64,000 bases of DNA from Vibrio stylophorae (GCF_921293875.1 NZ_CAKLDI010000001.1:2791915-2855914); one strand, 5' to 3'. Numbered from the stretch's first letter, positions 26,600 through 40,587 are shown. Notes: a model not told the origin generated them from the letters alone. Made by a program: numbers and translations.

Positions 26600-27918
26600 T
26601 GAAACAACCAAACACAGATAAACAAAAAGCGAAGACGCAAAAGAGCGAAAACCCTGAATCAGGCGCTACGGAAAAAAATCCGCAGGCTGCAGCCGAAAAG
26701 CCAAGCCAAGACAAACCGGCAACTGAAAAGAAAAGCTCCCCCCATAACTCAGGGGCATCCGCGAGCAGCAAAAAAGCACCGCGTGAGCGTAGCCAACCAG
26801 CCAAGCAAAGGCTCGCATGGGTTGCCATTGCGCTCACCCTAGGCTTGGCCGCAACCATCTATTGGCATGGCCACCAACAGGTTCAAACTTGGCAACAACA
26901 AAACCAAGCACTGATTGGGCAAATTGATAGCTTAAAAGCGAGCCTCTCTGAACAAGCGAAGCAAAATATCAGCGCACTCAACCAAGCCAAAGAAAATACC
27001 GATATTTTGATCGCCCAGCAGCAGCAATCAATTGAAGCGCTGCAGCGTGCCATTCAAGAACAGCAAGGTCGTCGCCCCAATGACTGGCTCATTGCTGAAG
27101 CGCACTATTTAGTAAATCTTGCCGGTAAAAAACTATGGCTTGAAGATGATCCTGCAACCGCAGCGCAGCTTCTGTTTGCCGCAGATGCACGAATTGCTGA
27201 GCTCAATGACCCAAGCGTTACCCCAATTCGCCAAAAGCTGGCCAACGACATCGCTCAACTCAAAGCCATTCCAAGTATTGACCGCACTGGTATCGTCATG
27301 CAGTTAACCAGTTTGCAAAGAGAAGTCGCGAATCTACCTTTGCCAGAACACGTGATGGCCAGTGAAGCAGAAGCGAAGCTCGCGAATCCATCAGCCTCAG
27401 TCAAAGATTGGAAGAGTAACCTTGCACTTAGCCTCAAACGCTTTGGCAAAGAGATCATCAGCTATCAACGTATCGATCAAGATCAAGCTCCACTGCTGTC
27501 GCCAAAACAACGCTTCTTCTTGCAAGAAAACTTAAAGCAGCAGTTTGCCATTGCGAGCCAAGCAACACTTGAGCAAAACCAAGCGCTTTACGAAGATTCA
27601 CTGAGTACAGCAAAATCATGGATCTCGGACTTCTTCGCAGCTCAAACGCCACAAGCAAAAGCAATGATTGCGAGCATCGAATCACTGCAACTGCAGAAAA
27701 TCAGTGCTGATTATCCGCAACAGCTACAAGCGCAAGTAGCCATTGATGATTTGGTGCGCCAACGTTTGGATGCGAGCGTGATGCCAACACAACCGGCCGC
27801 AATCACCGCGCCAGCAAAACTCGTTCCAGCGCAAAAATCAACAGAACAGCCCAATACATCCGGTGCACCTGAACAAAACGAAGCACCTTCGACAGCCACT
27901 GAGGAGCCATCAGCATGA
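26599..27918 (+). CDS. hemX: HemX family membrane protein
   Basis: 439 aa. The first ~70 residues are a charged, Lys/Pro/Ser-rich cytoplasmic tail. One membrane segment follows (LAWVAIALTLGLAATIYW, about 75-92), then a periplasmic coiled coil (QQVQTWQQQNQALIGQIDSL onward) and the conserved RRPNDWLIAEAHYLVNLAGKKLWL. A Pro/Ala/Glu-rich tail ends it. HemX was once listed as a uroporphyrinogen methylase, but that is not supported, and its role in the hemCDXY operon is unclear. The ATG at 26599 follows the hemD stop; an adjacent GTG one codon earlier is possible. Confidence 0.92.
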   Translation: MKQPNTDKQKAKTQKSENPESGATEKNPQAAAEKPSQDKPATEKKSSPHNSGASASSKKAPRERSQPAKQRLAWVAIALTLGLAATIYWHGHQQVQTWQQQNQALIGQIDSLKASLSEQAKQNISALNQAKENTDILIAQQQQSIEALQRAIQEQQGRRPNDWLIAEAHYLVNLAGKKLWLEDDPATAAQLLFAADARIAELNDPSVTPIRQKLANDIAQLKAIPSIDRTGIVMQLTSLQREVANLPLPEHVMASEAEAKLANPSASVKDWKSNLALSLKRFGKEIISYQRIDQDQAPLLSPKQRFFLQENLKQQFAIASQATLEQNQALYEDSLSTAKSWISDFFAAQTPQAKAMIASIESLQLQKISADYPQQLQAQVAIDDLVRQRLDASVMPTQPAAITAPAKLVPAQKSTEQPNTSGAPEQNEAPSTATEEPSA

Positions 27919-29057
27919 AGAAAATTCTATTGCTGATCGCCATCGCCATTGGCGGTTTAATTGTTGGTCCTTTCTTACCTGGCAACCAAGGCTTAGTTTT
28001 GGTTCGCTTAGGGCCACATCAAATTGCAACCAGCGTTGTCAGTCTGGTGTTGTTGCTACTGCTACTTTATGCGCTCTTACAGTTGGTCGGTTTTATTCTT
28101 CGCCCCATCTTTGCTGCGCGTGGCTGGCACAGTAAACATCAGCAAAATAAAGCGCTACAACAAACCCATGATGGTATGTTGCACTACCTATCTGGAGAAT
28201 GGCGACTGGCGGAAAAACGTCTGCGTCAAAGCGCAAAACGTAGCGTCAATGCTGAACTCAACTATCTTTTAGCCGCTAAAGCATCGCAGAAACTGGGTCA
28301 CGGCCAACAAGCACAGAACTACCTCAAGCTAGCCAAGGCTTGTCGTTCAGAAAAAGATTTAGCTACCACGCTCGTCGAATTGGATCTGCTAATTGAGCAG
28401 CAACAATTTGAGAAAGCACGTGAGGTGATGAAACCACTTCTCGCTGAATATGGTGATAATCCACGCCTTGTTGAACAGCAACGCATCATCTATCAAGCGC
28501 TACAAGAATGGTCATCATTGGCAGCCCTGCCTGAACCACAAATGGCTCAGCTACCAGCGCCACAAGCAAAGATTAGCGCTTGTATTGCATCGCTTGAAGA
28601 AGCAAAAAATCAGGGACATGACGCATTGCTTCAATGCTGGCATCGTTTTGATAAGACGACGCGCCGCGATCTTGAGCTTACAGTACATTACCTCACTGCA
28701 TTGATTGAACTGAAATGCCCAGAGGATGCGGTGGCACTCCTCAAACGTCGGCTAAAGTCCAATCAAAATGAGCTGATCCCTTATTGTGCAAACGTGAAAT
28801 CGGCAACGCACTACGAGGCCATGATCAAATTGATGAAACAAGCACTACGCCATGATGGCCGCAATGCTGATGCACATCTCGCCTTAGGCCGACTCTATGC
28901 ACAGCAAAAACAATGGCCCGAAGCACAGGCTAGTTTTGAACAAGCGGTATCTTATCGTGGTCAGCCGCAAGACTATCGTTTCCTTGCACTGTGTCTCGAA
29001 GCACAAGGCAAGCTTGACGATGCGGGTAAAGTCGCACGCCAAGCACTCCACGCTTAA
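27915..29057 (+). CDS. hemY: HemY, membrane-anchored TPR protein
   Basis: 380 aa. Two hydrophobic segments at the N-terminus (KKILLLIAIAIGGLIVGPFL and the SLVLLLLLLYALLQLVGFIL stretch) are followed by a long helical region with TPR-like repeats, for example DAHLALGRLYAQQKQWPEAQASFEQA (in the last 60 residues). This enterobacterial HemY is unrelated to Bacillus HemY oxidase. It is thought to support haem synthesis or its coordination at the inner membrane. It overlaps hemX by 4 nt (ATGA). Confidence 0.93.
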   Translation: MKKILLLIAIAIGGLIVGPFLPGNQGLVLVRLGPHQIATSVVSLVLLLLLLYALLQLVGFILRPIFAARGWHSKHQQNKALQQTHDGMLHYLSGEWRLAEKRLRQSAKRSVNAELNYLLAAKASQKLGHGQQAQNYLKLAKACRSEKDLATTLVELDLLIEQQQFEKAREVMKPLLAEYGDNPRLVEQQRIIYQALQEWSSLAALPEPQMAQLPAPQAKISACIASLEEAKNQGHDALLQCWHRFDKTTRRDLELTVHYLTALIELKCPEDAVALLKRRLKSNQNELIPYCANVKSATHYEAMIKLMKQALRHDGRNADAHLALGRLYAQQKQWPEAQASFEQAVSYRGQPQDYRFLALCLEAQGKLDDAGKVARQALHA

Positions 29058-29074
29058 TATTTCCTATCTATTTC

Positions 29075-29100
29075 AGGCGAGCCAAGTGCTCGCCTTTTTT
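29075..29100 (+). terminator. Terminator of hemCDXY
   Basis: AGGCGAG-CCAAGTG-CTCGCCTTTTTT just after hemY. Confidence 0.88.
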
Positions 29101-29193
29101 GTCTCAACCATATGAGCGCATCACAATTTTTCACAAGCTGAGGGATTACTTAGCTAGGCTTTATGCAGGATTGAACGTTTGAAGGTGCGTCAT

Positions 29194-29481
29194 ATGTTGG
29201 CTCTCATCAATCGGGTAGGTAAAGCGCTTGAACCCTTTATGTTAATGATGGGATTGGTCAGCCCGCTTGCAACCCTACCTCAACTATATAAGCTCTATAT
29301 CAGCCACAGCGAACATGCCGTAGGCTTATCAATGACAACCTGGATTCTTTACACCGTTATCGCACTTCTTTGGACTATTTACGGCTTATACCATCGCAAT
29401 CCAACCATCTGGATTGGTAACTGTTTTGGTTTTTTAATGGATAGCGCGATGATTCTGGGGATCTATATTCATACCCCGTAA
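29194..29481 (+). CDS. SemiSWEET-type PQ-loop transporter
   Basis: 95 aa from the ATG at 29194 with GAAGG 8 nt upstream; a TTG five codons earlier is less likely. Three membrane helices are visible, the first with the PQ motif (GLVSPLATLPQLYKLY), then SMTTWILYTVIALLWTIYGL and a final NCFGFLMDSAMILGIYI. SemiSWEETs are half-size sugar carriers that work as dimers. The sugar cannot be read from sequence. It is a lone gene between hemY and the rRNA operon. Confidence 0.85.
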   Translation: MLALINRVGKALEPFMLMMGLVSPLATLPQLYKLYISHSEHAVGLSMTTWILYTVIALLWTIYGLYHRNPTIWIGNCFGFLMDSAMILGIYIHTP

Positions 29482-29622
29482 ATTTATATCGCAAAAAGCA
29501 AGGTGCGCATGGATTGAAATAGGACATGAACGCGCCCGTATCTATACAAAGGGTGAGATACAAAGAAAGAGAAGACAGTGCAAAAGCAAAGGGAACACAG
29601 ATAAACGAAAACATTCAGACGT
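29482..29622. other. Short spacer before rRNA operon terminator
   Basis: No gene or clear signal seen in these 141 bp. Confidence 0.4.
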
Positions 29623-29652
29623 AAAAAAGCCCAAGTCTTTCGACTTGGGCTT
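29623..29652 (-). terminator. Terminator of the first rRNA operon
   Basis: On the minus strand AAGCCCAAGTC-GAAA-GACTTGGGCTT followed by T's, 9 nt after the tRNA-Asp gene. Confidence 0.9.
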
Positions 29653-29660
29653 AGTATAAG

Positions 29661-29737
29661 TGGCGGAGCGGACGGGACTCGAACCCGCGACCCCCGGCGT
29701 GACAGGCCGGTATTCTAACCAACTGAACTACCGCTCC
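29661..29737 (-). tRNA. tRNA-Asp (GTC)
   Basis: 77 nt with CCA encoded. Anticodon GTC lies in CTGTCAC, and the T-loop is GGTTCGAGTC. It is the distal gene of the first rRNA operon, after 5S. The second rRNA operon has no tRNA there. Confidence 0.95.
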
Positions 29738-29773
29738 ACTCAAGCAGATGCGGTGCATCAGCTTAAATTTGAA

Positions 29774-29890
29774 GCCTGGCGGTGACCTACTCTCACATGG
29801 GGAAGCCCCACACTACCATCGGCGCAGCTGCGTTTCACTTCTGAGTTCGGCATGGAATCAGGTGGGTCCACAGCGCTATGGCCGCCAAGC
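29774..29890 (-). rRNA. rrf: 5S ribosomal RNA
   Basis: About 117 nt. Ends pair as GCTTGGCGGCC and GGTCACCGCCAGGC, and the central GAACTCAGAAGTGAAACGC is the conserved 5S segment. Identical to the second copy at 58134-58250. Confidence 0.95.
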
Positions 29891-29986
29891 AAATTTGTTA
29901 AATCTGGAAAGCTTTATTCGACTAGTTCTTGCTTCGTTCTCAACACAATCAAGCTTGTGTACGTAAAACCCTCTTGGGTGTTGTAT

Positions 29987-32875
<2,889 letters not shown>

Positions 32876-33049
32876 ATACAACCCGAAGAGGGCTATATGA
32901 ACAGTCACCAAGATTTCTAGTTTTCGCCGTACTCAAGACACTTGATTGTGTTTTTGAGAACTCGTTTATTCATATGGGTATATGAATAAACATTTTTAGT
33001 TATTCAATTGAACTTACATTCAAATGAATTTACTAGTCAGCTTTCCAAA

Positions 33050-33062
33050 TTTTTAAAGAGCA
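33050..33062 (-). promoter_or_regulatory. boxA antitermination element in the 16S-23S spacer
   Basis: TGCTCTTTAAAAA on the minus strand, the boxA core, before 23S. It recruits NusB-NusE for rRNA antitermination. Confidence 0.75.
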
Positions 33063-33170
33063 ATGTGTTTTTCTCTTACGAGATAAGCACTTTCTAATAT
33101 CTCTCGGCGTCGAAAATTCCGACTCAACAATTAAATCGCTGAATCTTCATCACTGAAAACCATTAGAGAG

Positions 33171-33246
33171 TGGTGGGCGATACCGGGCTCGAACCAGTGA
33201 CCCCCTCCTTGTAAGGGAGGTGCTCTCCCAACTGAGCTAATCGCCC
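33171..33246 (-). tRNA. tRNA-Val (TAC)
   Basis: 76 nt with CCA; anticodon TAC in CCTTACAAG. Third spacer tRNA of the first rRNA operon. Confidence 0.95.
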
Positions 33247-33276
33247 ACTGTAGTCCATCTAGCTAAGAAGAGTAGA

Positions 33277-33352
33277 TGGTGGGTCGTGCAGGATTCGAAC
33301 CTGCGACCAATTGATTAAAAGTCAACTGCTCTACCAACTGAGCTAACGACCC
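33277..33352 (-). tRNA. tRNA-Lys (TTT)
   Basis: 76 nt with CCA; anticodon TTT in GACTTTTAATC. Middle spacer tRNA of the first rRNA operon. Confidence 0.95.
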
Positions 33353-33356
33353 ATAG

Positions 33357-33432
33357 TGGCGTCCCGTAGGGGAGTCGAACCCCTGTTACCGCCGTGAAAG
33401 GGCGGTGTCCTAGGCCTCTAGACGAACGGGAC
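33357..33432 (-). tRNA. tRNA-Glu (TTC)
   Basis: 76 nt with CCA; anticodon TTC in CCTTTCACG. First spacer tRNA after 16S; only 4 nt from tRNA-Lys. Confidence 0.95.
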
Positions 33433-33517
33433 ACTTGGGATGTTTTGTTTACACAAAACGTCTCTTTATCTTTATAACCAAATCAATCTGTGTGGACACT
33501 TGTCAGTAGTCTTTAGG

Positions 33518-35070
<1,553 letters not shown>

Positions 35071-35232
35071 AAAGTTTTTTTGGTCTTTCGACCGACTCAA
35101 TGAATACTGATTACATTACTATCGTAATGTGAATTGACTGTGCCAAATCTTTCGATTTGTTTGGTCACTCAGTTCATTGATTTAAATCTTTCGACTATCA
35201 ATAACGAGTGCCCACACAGATTGATTGGTTAC

Positions 35233-35245
35233 ATTGTTAAAGAGC
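35233..35245 (-). promoter_or_regulatory. rRNA leader boxA
   Basis: GCTCTTTAACAAT on the minus strand, classical boxA, between the promoters and 16S. Confidence 0.82.
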
Positions 35246-35283
35246 GTTGACTCAGCAGCTTCGCTGCTTTGTCAGGGAGGCGT

Positions 35284-35311
35284 ATCTTACGCTTTCCTAA
35301 CTTGAAGTCAA
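35284..35311 (-). promoter_or_regulatory. rRNA operon promoter, proximal
   Basis: TTGACT - 16 bp - TAAGAT on the minus strand, with a G/C-rich discriminator (ACGCCTCCC) after the -10. The second operon has the same boxes and spacing. Confidence 0.8.
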
Positions 35312-35410
35312 GAAGAAATTTTCAATTTATTTTCGAGTCATTCTCGAAATCAAAAACATCTTGTTGACTTCGCTTTTTAGTGACTCAAGTCACTCTCAAG
35401 CGAGGCGGCC

Positions 35411-35438
35411 ATTCTACTGAGAAGAAAGTCAGTGTCAA
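35411..35438 (-). promoter_or_regulatory. rRNA operon promoter, middle (copy 1 only)
   Basis: TTGACA - 16 bp - TAGAAT on the minus strand, then GGCCGCC. I find no counterpart in the second operon. Confidence 0.8.
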
Positions 35439-35526
35439 ACACTTTTTTGAATTTTCTTTTCCAGCTTCAAGCCTTACTGGCTCTGGCTTCGTGCTTTGTT
35501 TGCGTCCGCCGTGTCAGTGGGGTCGC

Positions 35527-35554
35527 ATTATAGGGCGACGATTTTCTTTGACAA
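35527..35554 (-). promoter_or_regulatory. rRNA operon promoter, distal
   Basis: TTGTCA - 16 bp - TATAAT on the minus strand, then GCGACCCC, the pattern of a stringently controlled rRNA promoter. The tail of hemG lies about 60 bp upstream. Confidence 0.82.
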
Positions 35555-35614
35555 CCCTTTTTGTGAAAAAAATCACTTTTTTTCGTTGTTCGGCGATTAT
35601 TTACTCAAAGGTGG

Positions 35615-36145
35615 TCATTTTTGAATGTTTAACGGACAACTTCGGGCAAATTCAGCCACTTTTTGCCAATCGGTGTAGACCAAGCTTTTACTTGTATCGG
35701 TTTCACCACCAGTAATCTTCATAATCAGCTGAATCATCATGCGATCGAACCAACGATAACTCGGATAATCTAAAGCACCGGCAAAGACCCCCATATAAGC
35801 GGGTTGCCATGGCGAACGCTTTAAAAAGGTGCGCACATAGGGACTAGTCTCTGGCGTATTACGATTTGCCTTTCGCGCAGTGAGATTCACGCAAAAGAAA
35901 GCGGCATTGGCTTGCGCAAGCGCCGTTTGGTTTTGCGCAACGAATTGATAGAAGGCTTTGCTTAAATGCCCATAACGAATCGACGCGCCAATGATGACTC
36001 TTTTATAGCCACTGAAATCCATTGCTCCTCGTTCATGCACATTCATAATCTCGCAAGGCTCTGCCAATGTCTCTTCTATATAGTGCATGATTTTCACGGT
36101 GTGGCCATCGGTGCTGGAGTACAGCAGTAGATTACGCTCGCTCAC
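35615..36145 (-). CDS. hemG: Menaquinone-dependent protoporphyrinogen IX dehydrogenase, flavodoxin type
   Basis: 176 aa. Flavodoxin-like FMN site at the start (LLYSSTDGHTVKIMHYIEE), GASIRYGHLSKAFYQFV, NLTARKANRNTPETSPY and the C-terminal KITGGETDTSKSLVYTDW, all close to E. coli HemG. It oxidises protoporphyrinogen to protoporphyrin at the membrane, with quinone as acceptor. It starts 1 nt after the trkH stop, and the trkH-hemG-rRNA order is the E. coli order. Confidence 0.96.
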   Translation of the reverse strand: MSERNLLLYSSTDGHTVKIMHYIEETLAEPCEIMNVHERGAMDFSGYKRVIIGASIRYGHLSKAFYQFVAQNQTALAQANAAFFCVNLTARKANRNTPETSPYVRTFLKRSPWQPAYMGVFAGALDYPSYRWFDRMMIQLIMKITGGETDTSKSLVYTDWQKVAEFARSCPLNIQK

Positions 36146-36146
36146 G

Positions 36147-37604
36147 TTAATTTCTCCAGAAAGTTGGTGTCAGTAATACCAACAAGGTAAATATTTCCAA
36201 ACGGCCAAAGAGCATGGCAATAATCAGCACCCATTTGGCACCAGCATTGACCTCACCAAAGTGCACGGCCACTTCACCCAAACCTGGTCCAAGGTTATTG
36301 AGCGTTGCCGCCACCGCAGAAAAAGCAGTGAGCTCATCAATACCCGTGGCGATCAAGCCTAGCATACAGACCACAAAGACCAAGGCATAAGCCGCAAAAA
36401 ATCCCCATACCGCATCAACTACTCGTTGTGGCAAGGCGCGATTGGCAATCTTGATGGTATAAACCGCTCTTGGGTGAATCAGACGTTTTAACTCACGCTG
36501 CCCTTGCAACATTAAGAGCAAAATACGAATCACCTTCATACCGCCGCCCGTTGATCCCGCGCAACCACCAATAAAAGCAGAGAACATCAAAAGCACTGGC
36601 AAAAAGAGCGGCCATTCGGAAAAACCTGTGGTGGTAAAGCCCGCGGTGGTTGAAATCGACACGGTTTGAAACAGCGCTTGATCAAAGGCTTCAGTCCAAG
36701 TGTCATAACCTTGGTGATAAGCCAGTAAACCAAAAGTCACCAACAGGAGTAATAGCTGGAACCCCATAAAGGTGCGAAACTCAGGATCACGCCAGTAAAA
36801 ATGTAGATTTAATCCTCGGGTAGAAAATGCCGCAAAATGCAGTGCGAAGTTACAGGCTGAGATCAACAGGAATACCACGGTAATCATATTGATTGTGGGG
36901 CTATTAAAGTGCCCCATGGATGCGTCATAGGTAGAGAAACCACCAATCGCCACTGTGGAAAAGCTATGGCAAATCGCATCAAAGGCCGACATCCCTGCAA
37001 ACCAAAAGGCCAGTGCACACAGGATCGTCAAGGTTAAATAGATATACCACAACACCTTGGCTGTCTCAGCGATACGCGGCGTCATCTTACTGTCTTTGAC
37101 TGGGCCTGGAATTTCAGCGCGATAGAGCTGCATGCCACCAATGCCCAAGACAGGCAAAATGGCGACCGCCAGTACAATGATCCCCATCCCGCCATACCAT
37201 TGCAGCACTTGTCGATAAAACAAAATCGCTTTGGGGAGGCTTTCAAGATCGGTCAACACCGTGGCACCTGTGGTGGTTAAACCGGAGAAGGATTCAAAAA
37301 AAGCATCGGTGACTGAGATATCAGGATTCGGTGACAACAAAAAAGGCAGTGAACCTGCGCTGCCCAGCACCGTCCAAAACAACACGACAATCAGAAAGCC
37401 CTCACGCGCTTTCAGTTCTCGTTTGTGATAGCGATTGGGAAACCACAGCATGCCACCGAGGATCAGTAGCACAACAAAGGTCGTCACAAAGGGAACGCCC
37501 GCACCATCGCGATAGATAAATGCCACCAACGCGGGTACCAGCATAGTCAGGCTAAATAACGCCAATAACAGGCCAACAATACGAATAATGGAGCGTATTT
37601 GCAT
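36147..37604 (-). CDS. trkH: Trk system potassium uptake protein TrkH
   Basis: 485 aa, integral membrane protein with ten or more hydrophobic segments. The four selectivity-filter loops are readable (SGLTTTGATVL, TVAIGGFSTYDAS, STTAGFTTTGFSEW, LNNLGPGLG). It is the channel-like subunit for K+ uptake and works with TrkA, which is not in this window. The gene lies between yigZ and hemG, as in E. coli. Confidence 0.96.
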   Translation of the reverse strand: MQIRSIIRIVGLLLALFSLTMLVPALVAFIYRDGAGVPFVTTFVVLLILGGMLWFPNRYHKRELKAREGFLIVVLFWTVLGSAGSLPFLLSPNPDISVTDAFFESFSGLTTTGATVLTDLESLPKAILFYRQVLQWYGGMGIIVLAVAILPVLGIGGMQLYRAEIPGPVKDSKMTPRIAETAKVLWYIYLTLTILCALAFWFAGMSAFDAICHSFSTVAIGGFSTYDASMGHFNSPTINMITVVFLLISACNFALHFAAFSTRGLNLHFYWRDPEFRTFMGFQLLLLLVTFGLLAYHQGYDTWTEAFDQALFQTVSISTTAGFTTTGFSEWPLFLPVLLMFSAFIGGCAGSTGGGMKVIRILLLMLQGQRELKRLIHPRAVYTIKIANRALPQRVVDAVWGFFAAYALVFVVCMLGLIATGIDELTAFSAVAATLNNLGPGLGEVAVHFGEVNAGAKWVLIIAMLFGRLEIFTLLVLLTPTFWRN

Positions 37605-37629
37605 GGTCGTTTCTTTTTTCCTTTTGACG

Positions 37630-38253
37630 TTAATTAGGGGTTATTTTCTTGAGCTTGATACAGCCATGGCTTTGGTCAAATAAACAGCTAGCAAAGGTAT
37701 CGAAATCACGCACATCCACCAGCCATTCAAAATGAATCTGTTCACCGTAATCAGCAACTACAGTCTCTGCTTGGTAAGCTTGCGCCCACTTTTCCACTAG
37801 GCTCAATTGTGAATATTGGCAATCACAGGCGACTTGAATCAGCGGTTTTTTTAATTCAGTTTGCAGCGCAGCAAGTGCTGCCTGCACGCCACCACCGTAG
37901 GCTTTCACCAGGCCACCTGTACCCAAACGAATACCGCCATAATATCGTGTGACCACCGCACTAACCTCGCCGACACCGCTGCCACTCAACTGACCCAGCA
38001 TGGGTTTCCCTGCGGTGCCCGATGGCTCACCATCGTCACTACAGCCCCATTGCATCGAGTCCGTTGGCTTTCCTGCAACAAAAGCCCAACAATTATGACG
38101 AGCATCGTGGTGTTTTGCTTTGATTTCAGCAATAAATGCGCGCGCAGCATCAATCCCGGGCGTATGCGCCAAGTAAGTAATGAAACGACTCTTTTTAATC
38201 TCTTCCTCAACCACACAAAGTGCGGTTGGAATGGGATAGGCTTGTTCGGCCAT
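37630..38253 (-). CDS. yigZ: YigZ, IMPACT family protein
   Basis: 207 aa from the ATG at 38253, preceded by GAGGA. The IMPACT signature is complete: EIKKSRFITYLAHTP, AFVAGKPTDSMQWGCSDDGEPSGTAGKP (residues about 65-90) and VTRYYGGIRLGTGGLVKAYGG. The C-terminal half is a DUF1949 domain. The family has been linked to translation control, but the bacterial role is unclear. It is divergent from fadBA, as in E. coli, and 25 nt upstream of trkH. Confidence 0.93.
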   Translation of the reverse strand: MAEQAYPIPTALCVVEEEIKKSRFITYLAHTPGIDAARAFIAEIKAKHHDARHNCWAFVAGKPTDSMQWGCSDDGEPSGTAGKPMLGQLSGSGVGEVSAVVTRYYGGIRLGTGGLVKAYGGGVQAALAALQTELKKPLIQVACDCQYSQLSLVEKWAQAYQAETVVADYGEQIHFEWLVDVRDFDTFASCLFDQSHGCIKLKKITPN

Positions 38254-38329
38254 TTCATCCTCATGATTGGTTGATTTAATGCTAATTAGCGGCAAAAGTG
38301 CGCTAAGTTTCGAATTCTCCCATCCTTAC

Positions 38330-38341
38330 TGCGCTAGCGCA
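38330..38341. promoter_or_regulatory. Palindrome in the yigZ-fadB intergenic region
   Basis: TGCGCTAGCGCA, a perfect 12-bp palindrome about 87 bp before fadB. It does not look like a FadR site (TGGTC-N-GACCA). Possible operator; unverified. Confidence 0.35.
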
Positions 38342-38427
38342 ATTATTCCGCCCTTACATTGCAATAATCACAAATGCGACTCACACTTTCTTAACAAGCT
38401 AAGCCAATGTCAGGGAAGGAGAAAGCG

Positions 38428-40587
38428 ATGGGCTACATTTCCGAAACCATTGTTGTCAGGGAGCATGAGGATGCCATTGCTGAGCTTTGCTTTTGCGCAC
38501 CCAGTCATGTCAATGTCCTCAGTCTAGATACCCTAGGTTATCTAGAGCAGGCAGTTGATTACCTACAAGCCCAGCCTCACCTCAAAGCGCTCATTCTGAC
38601 CAGCGATAAACCCAGTTTTATCGTCGGCGCGAATATTCATGAGTTTCTTAATCTATTTTCCGGTCCTAGCGAGCATCTCAAGCTGTGGCTTAATCGTGCC
38701 AATCACGTGTTTAACAACCTATCCGCCCTGCCCTTTCCCACCATTGTGGCTATCGATGGTCATGCCCTTGGTGGCGGCTGCGAACTAGCGCTTGCCTGTG
38801 ATTTTCGCATTGCCACACCGCGCGCTAATATTGGTTTACCTGAAACCAAACTGGGGATTATTCCCGGCTTCGGCGGCACGGTACGGCTACCACGGGTGAT
38901 TGGCCTTGATAGTGCCATGGCACTCATCACCCAGGGTAAAACACTGCGAGCAACACAAGCGCTGGAGCAAGGTTTGATTGATGCCATCGTGGCGCCAGAG
39001 CAATTATTTTCCAGCGCCTGCAAACTTGCCCATAGCGCAATGACACTCGATCTCGACTGGCAGCAACGTCGCACAGAAAAAGCAGCACCACTGCCACTAA
39101 GCCAAGTGGAACTCACACTTTCAGAGCAATGCGCAAAATCCATTACGCTACAACAATCTGGTGGTCACTATCCTGCGCCTATGGCTGCAATTCAAAGCTT
39201 GATTCAAGGCGCTCCTTGCAATGCCGATGAGGCGCTGGCCATTGAAACCCAAATCTTTGCGCATTTGGTCGACAGCGACAGTACTCGCGCTTTGGTTGGT
39301 CTATTCCTCGCTGATCAGGTGATCAAACAGCAAGCCAAGCAATATGGTAAAACAGAAGCGCCTGAGCGTGTTGGTGTTCTAGGTGCTGGCATTATGGGCG
39401 GTGGCATTAGTTACCAAGCGGCACTAACTGGCAGTCATGTGGTGATGAAAGATATCGCGCAGCCTGCGCTTGACCATGGTATGAATGAAGCCAGCAAACG
39501 ACTCACCCAACTAAGTCAACGTGGCCGAATTAATGCGCAGCAGCTCAGTGATACCCTCACCCGCATTCAACCCACCCTCAGCGAACAACCACTGGCCGAT
39601 CGCCAACTGGTGATTGAAGCTGTGGTGGAAAATGCAGAGGTCAAAGCAAAGGTGCTGAGCCAACTTGAACAACAAGTAGATGCGCACACGATTTTAGCCT
39701 CCAACACCTCGACCATCGCTATTGACCAACTTGCTCAATCCTTACAACGACCTGAAAATTTCTGCGGCATGCACTTTTTTAACCCTGTCCATCGCATGCC
39801 ATTAGTGGAGGTGATTCGCGGCCGACAAACCAGTGATAAAGCAATCGCGCAAGTCGTGGCGCTAGCGCAAAAGATGAAGAAAACCGCCATTGTGGTCGGT
39901 GACTGTCCCGGATTTTTCGTCAATCGCGTGCTCTTCCCCTACTTCCTTGCCTTTGATCTCCTGCTCGCACAGGGAGAGCCTTTGGAAAAAATTGATCGCA
40001 TGATGAGCCAAAGCTTCGGCTGGCCCATGGGACCAGGTTTATTACTTGATGTGATTGGTTTAGATACCGCCCACCATGCTATGCAAGTGATGGCTGCGGG
40101 ATACCCAGAGCGTATGCAAGGACGCGAAAACAACTTCATTAGCCAACTGCATCAGGCTCAGTGCTGGGGCCAGAAGAATGAACAAGGCTTCTATCGCTAT
40201 CATCTGGATAAGCGCGGGCGCAGGCAACAGCAGATCAATCCGCAATTCCAGCAATGGTTCGGCGCACCTCAAGATCAGCTCTCCACCCAGCAGGTGATGC
40301 TGCGCATGATGGCCCCACTACTCAACGAAGTGGTGCGCTGCTTAGCTGAAGGGATCATCGACAGTCCAGAAGCAGCAGATATGGCGCTGGTCTACGGCTT
40401 AGGGTTTCCACCATTTCGCGGCGGCCCCTGTCGCTATCTCGACAGCATTGGTATTGCCCATTATCTCGAGCAAATCGCACCGCTTGAAGCGATCTCGCCA
40501 CTCTATCAAGCACCACAAAAACTGCATGAGATGGCCGCTCAACAAACAGGTTTCTATCCCCTGACACAGGAGGTGGCTTATGCATGA
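38428..40587 (+). CDS. fadB: Fatty acid oxidation complex alpha subunit
   Basis: 719 aa from the ATG at 38428, with AAGGAG 7 nt upstream; the earlier ATG at 38407 lacks a site. The N-terminal enoyl-CoA hydratase domain contains [20 protein letters not shown] and [15 protein letters not shown] with both catalytic Glu. The central 3-hydroxyacyl-CoA dehydrogenase has [14 protein letters not shown] and [15 protein letters not shown]. It carries out the middle steps of beta-oxidation in complex with FadA. It overlaps fadA by 8 nt. Confidence 0.97.
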   Translation: MGYISETIVVREHEDAIAELCFCAPSHVNVLSLDTLGYLEQAVDYLQAQPHLKALILTSDKPSFIVGANIHEFLNLFSGPSEHLKLWLNRANHVFNNLSALPFPTIVAIDGHALGGGCELALACDFRIATPRANIGLPETKLGIIPGFGGTVRLPRVIGLDSAMALITQGKTLRATQALEQGLIDAIVAPEQLFSSACKLAHSAMTLDLDWQQRRTEKAAPLPLSQVELTLSEQCAKSITLQQSGGHYPAPMAAIQSLIQGAPCNADEALAIETQIFAHLVDSDSTRALVGLFLADQVIKQQAKQYGKTEAPERVGVLGAGIMGGGISYQAALTGSHVVMKDIAQPALDHGMNEASKRLTQLSQRGRINAQQLSDTLTRIQPTLSEQPLADRQLVIEAVVENAEVKAKVLSQLEQQVDAHTILASNTSTIAIDQLAQSLQRPENFCGMHFFNPVHRMPLVEVIRGRQTSDKAIAQVVALAQKMKKTAIVVGDCPGFFVNRVLFPYFLAFDLLLAQGEPLEKIDRMMSQSFGWPMGPGLLLDVIGLDTAHHAMQVMAAGYPERMQGRENNFISQLHQAQCWGQKNEQGFYRYHLDKRGRRQQQINPQFQQWFGAPQDQLSTQQVMLRMMAPLLNEVVRCLAEGIIDSPEAADMALVYGLGFPPFRGGPCRYLDSIGIAHYLEQIAPLEAISPLYQAPQKLHEMAAQQTGFYPLTQEVAYA

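Larger units (their letters stand above)
35071..35614. other. Leader and promoter region of the first rRNA operon
   Basis: No protein gene. It holds boxA and three sigma-70 promoters, listed separately. Up to 35277 it matches the second operon almost exactly; beyond that the two diverge. Confidence 0.85.
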
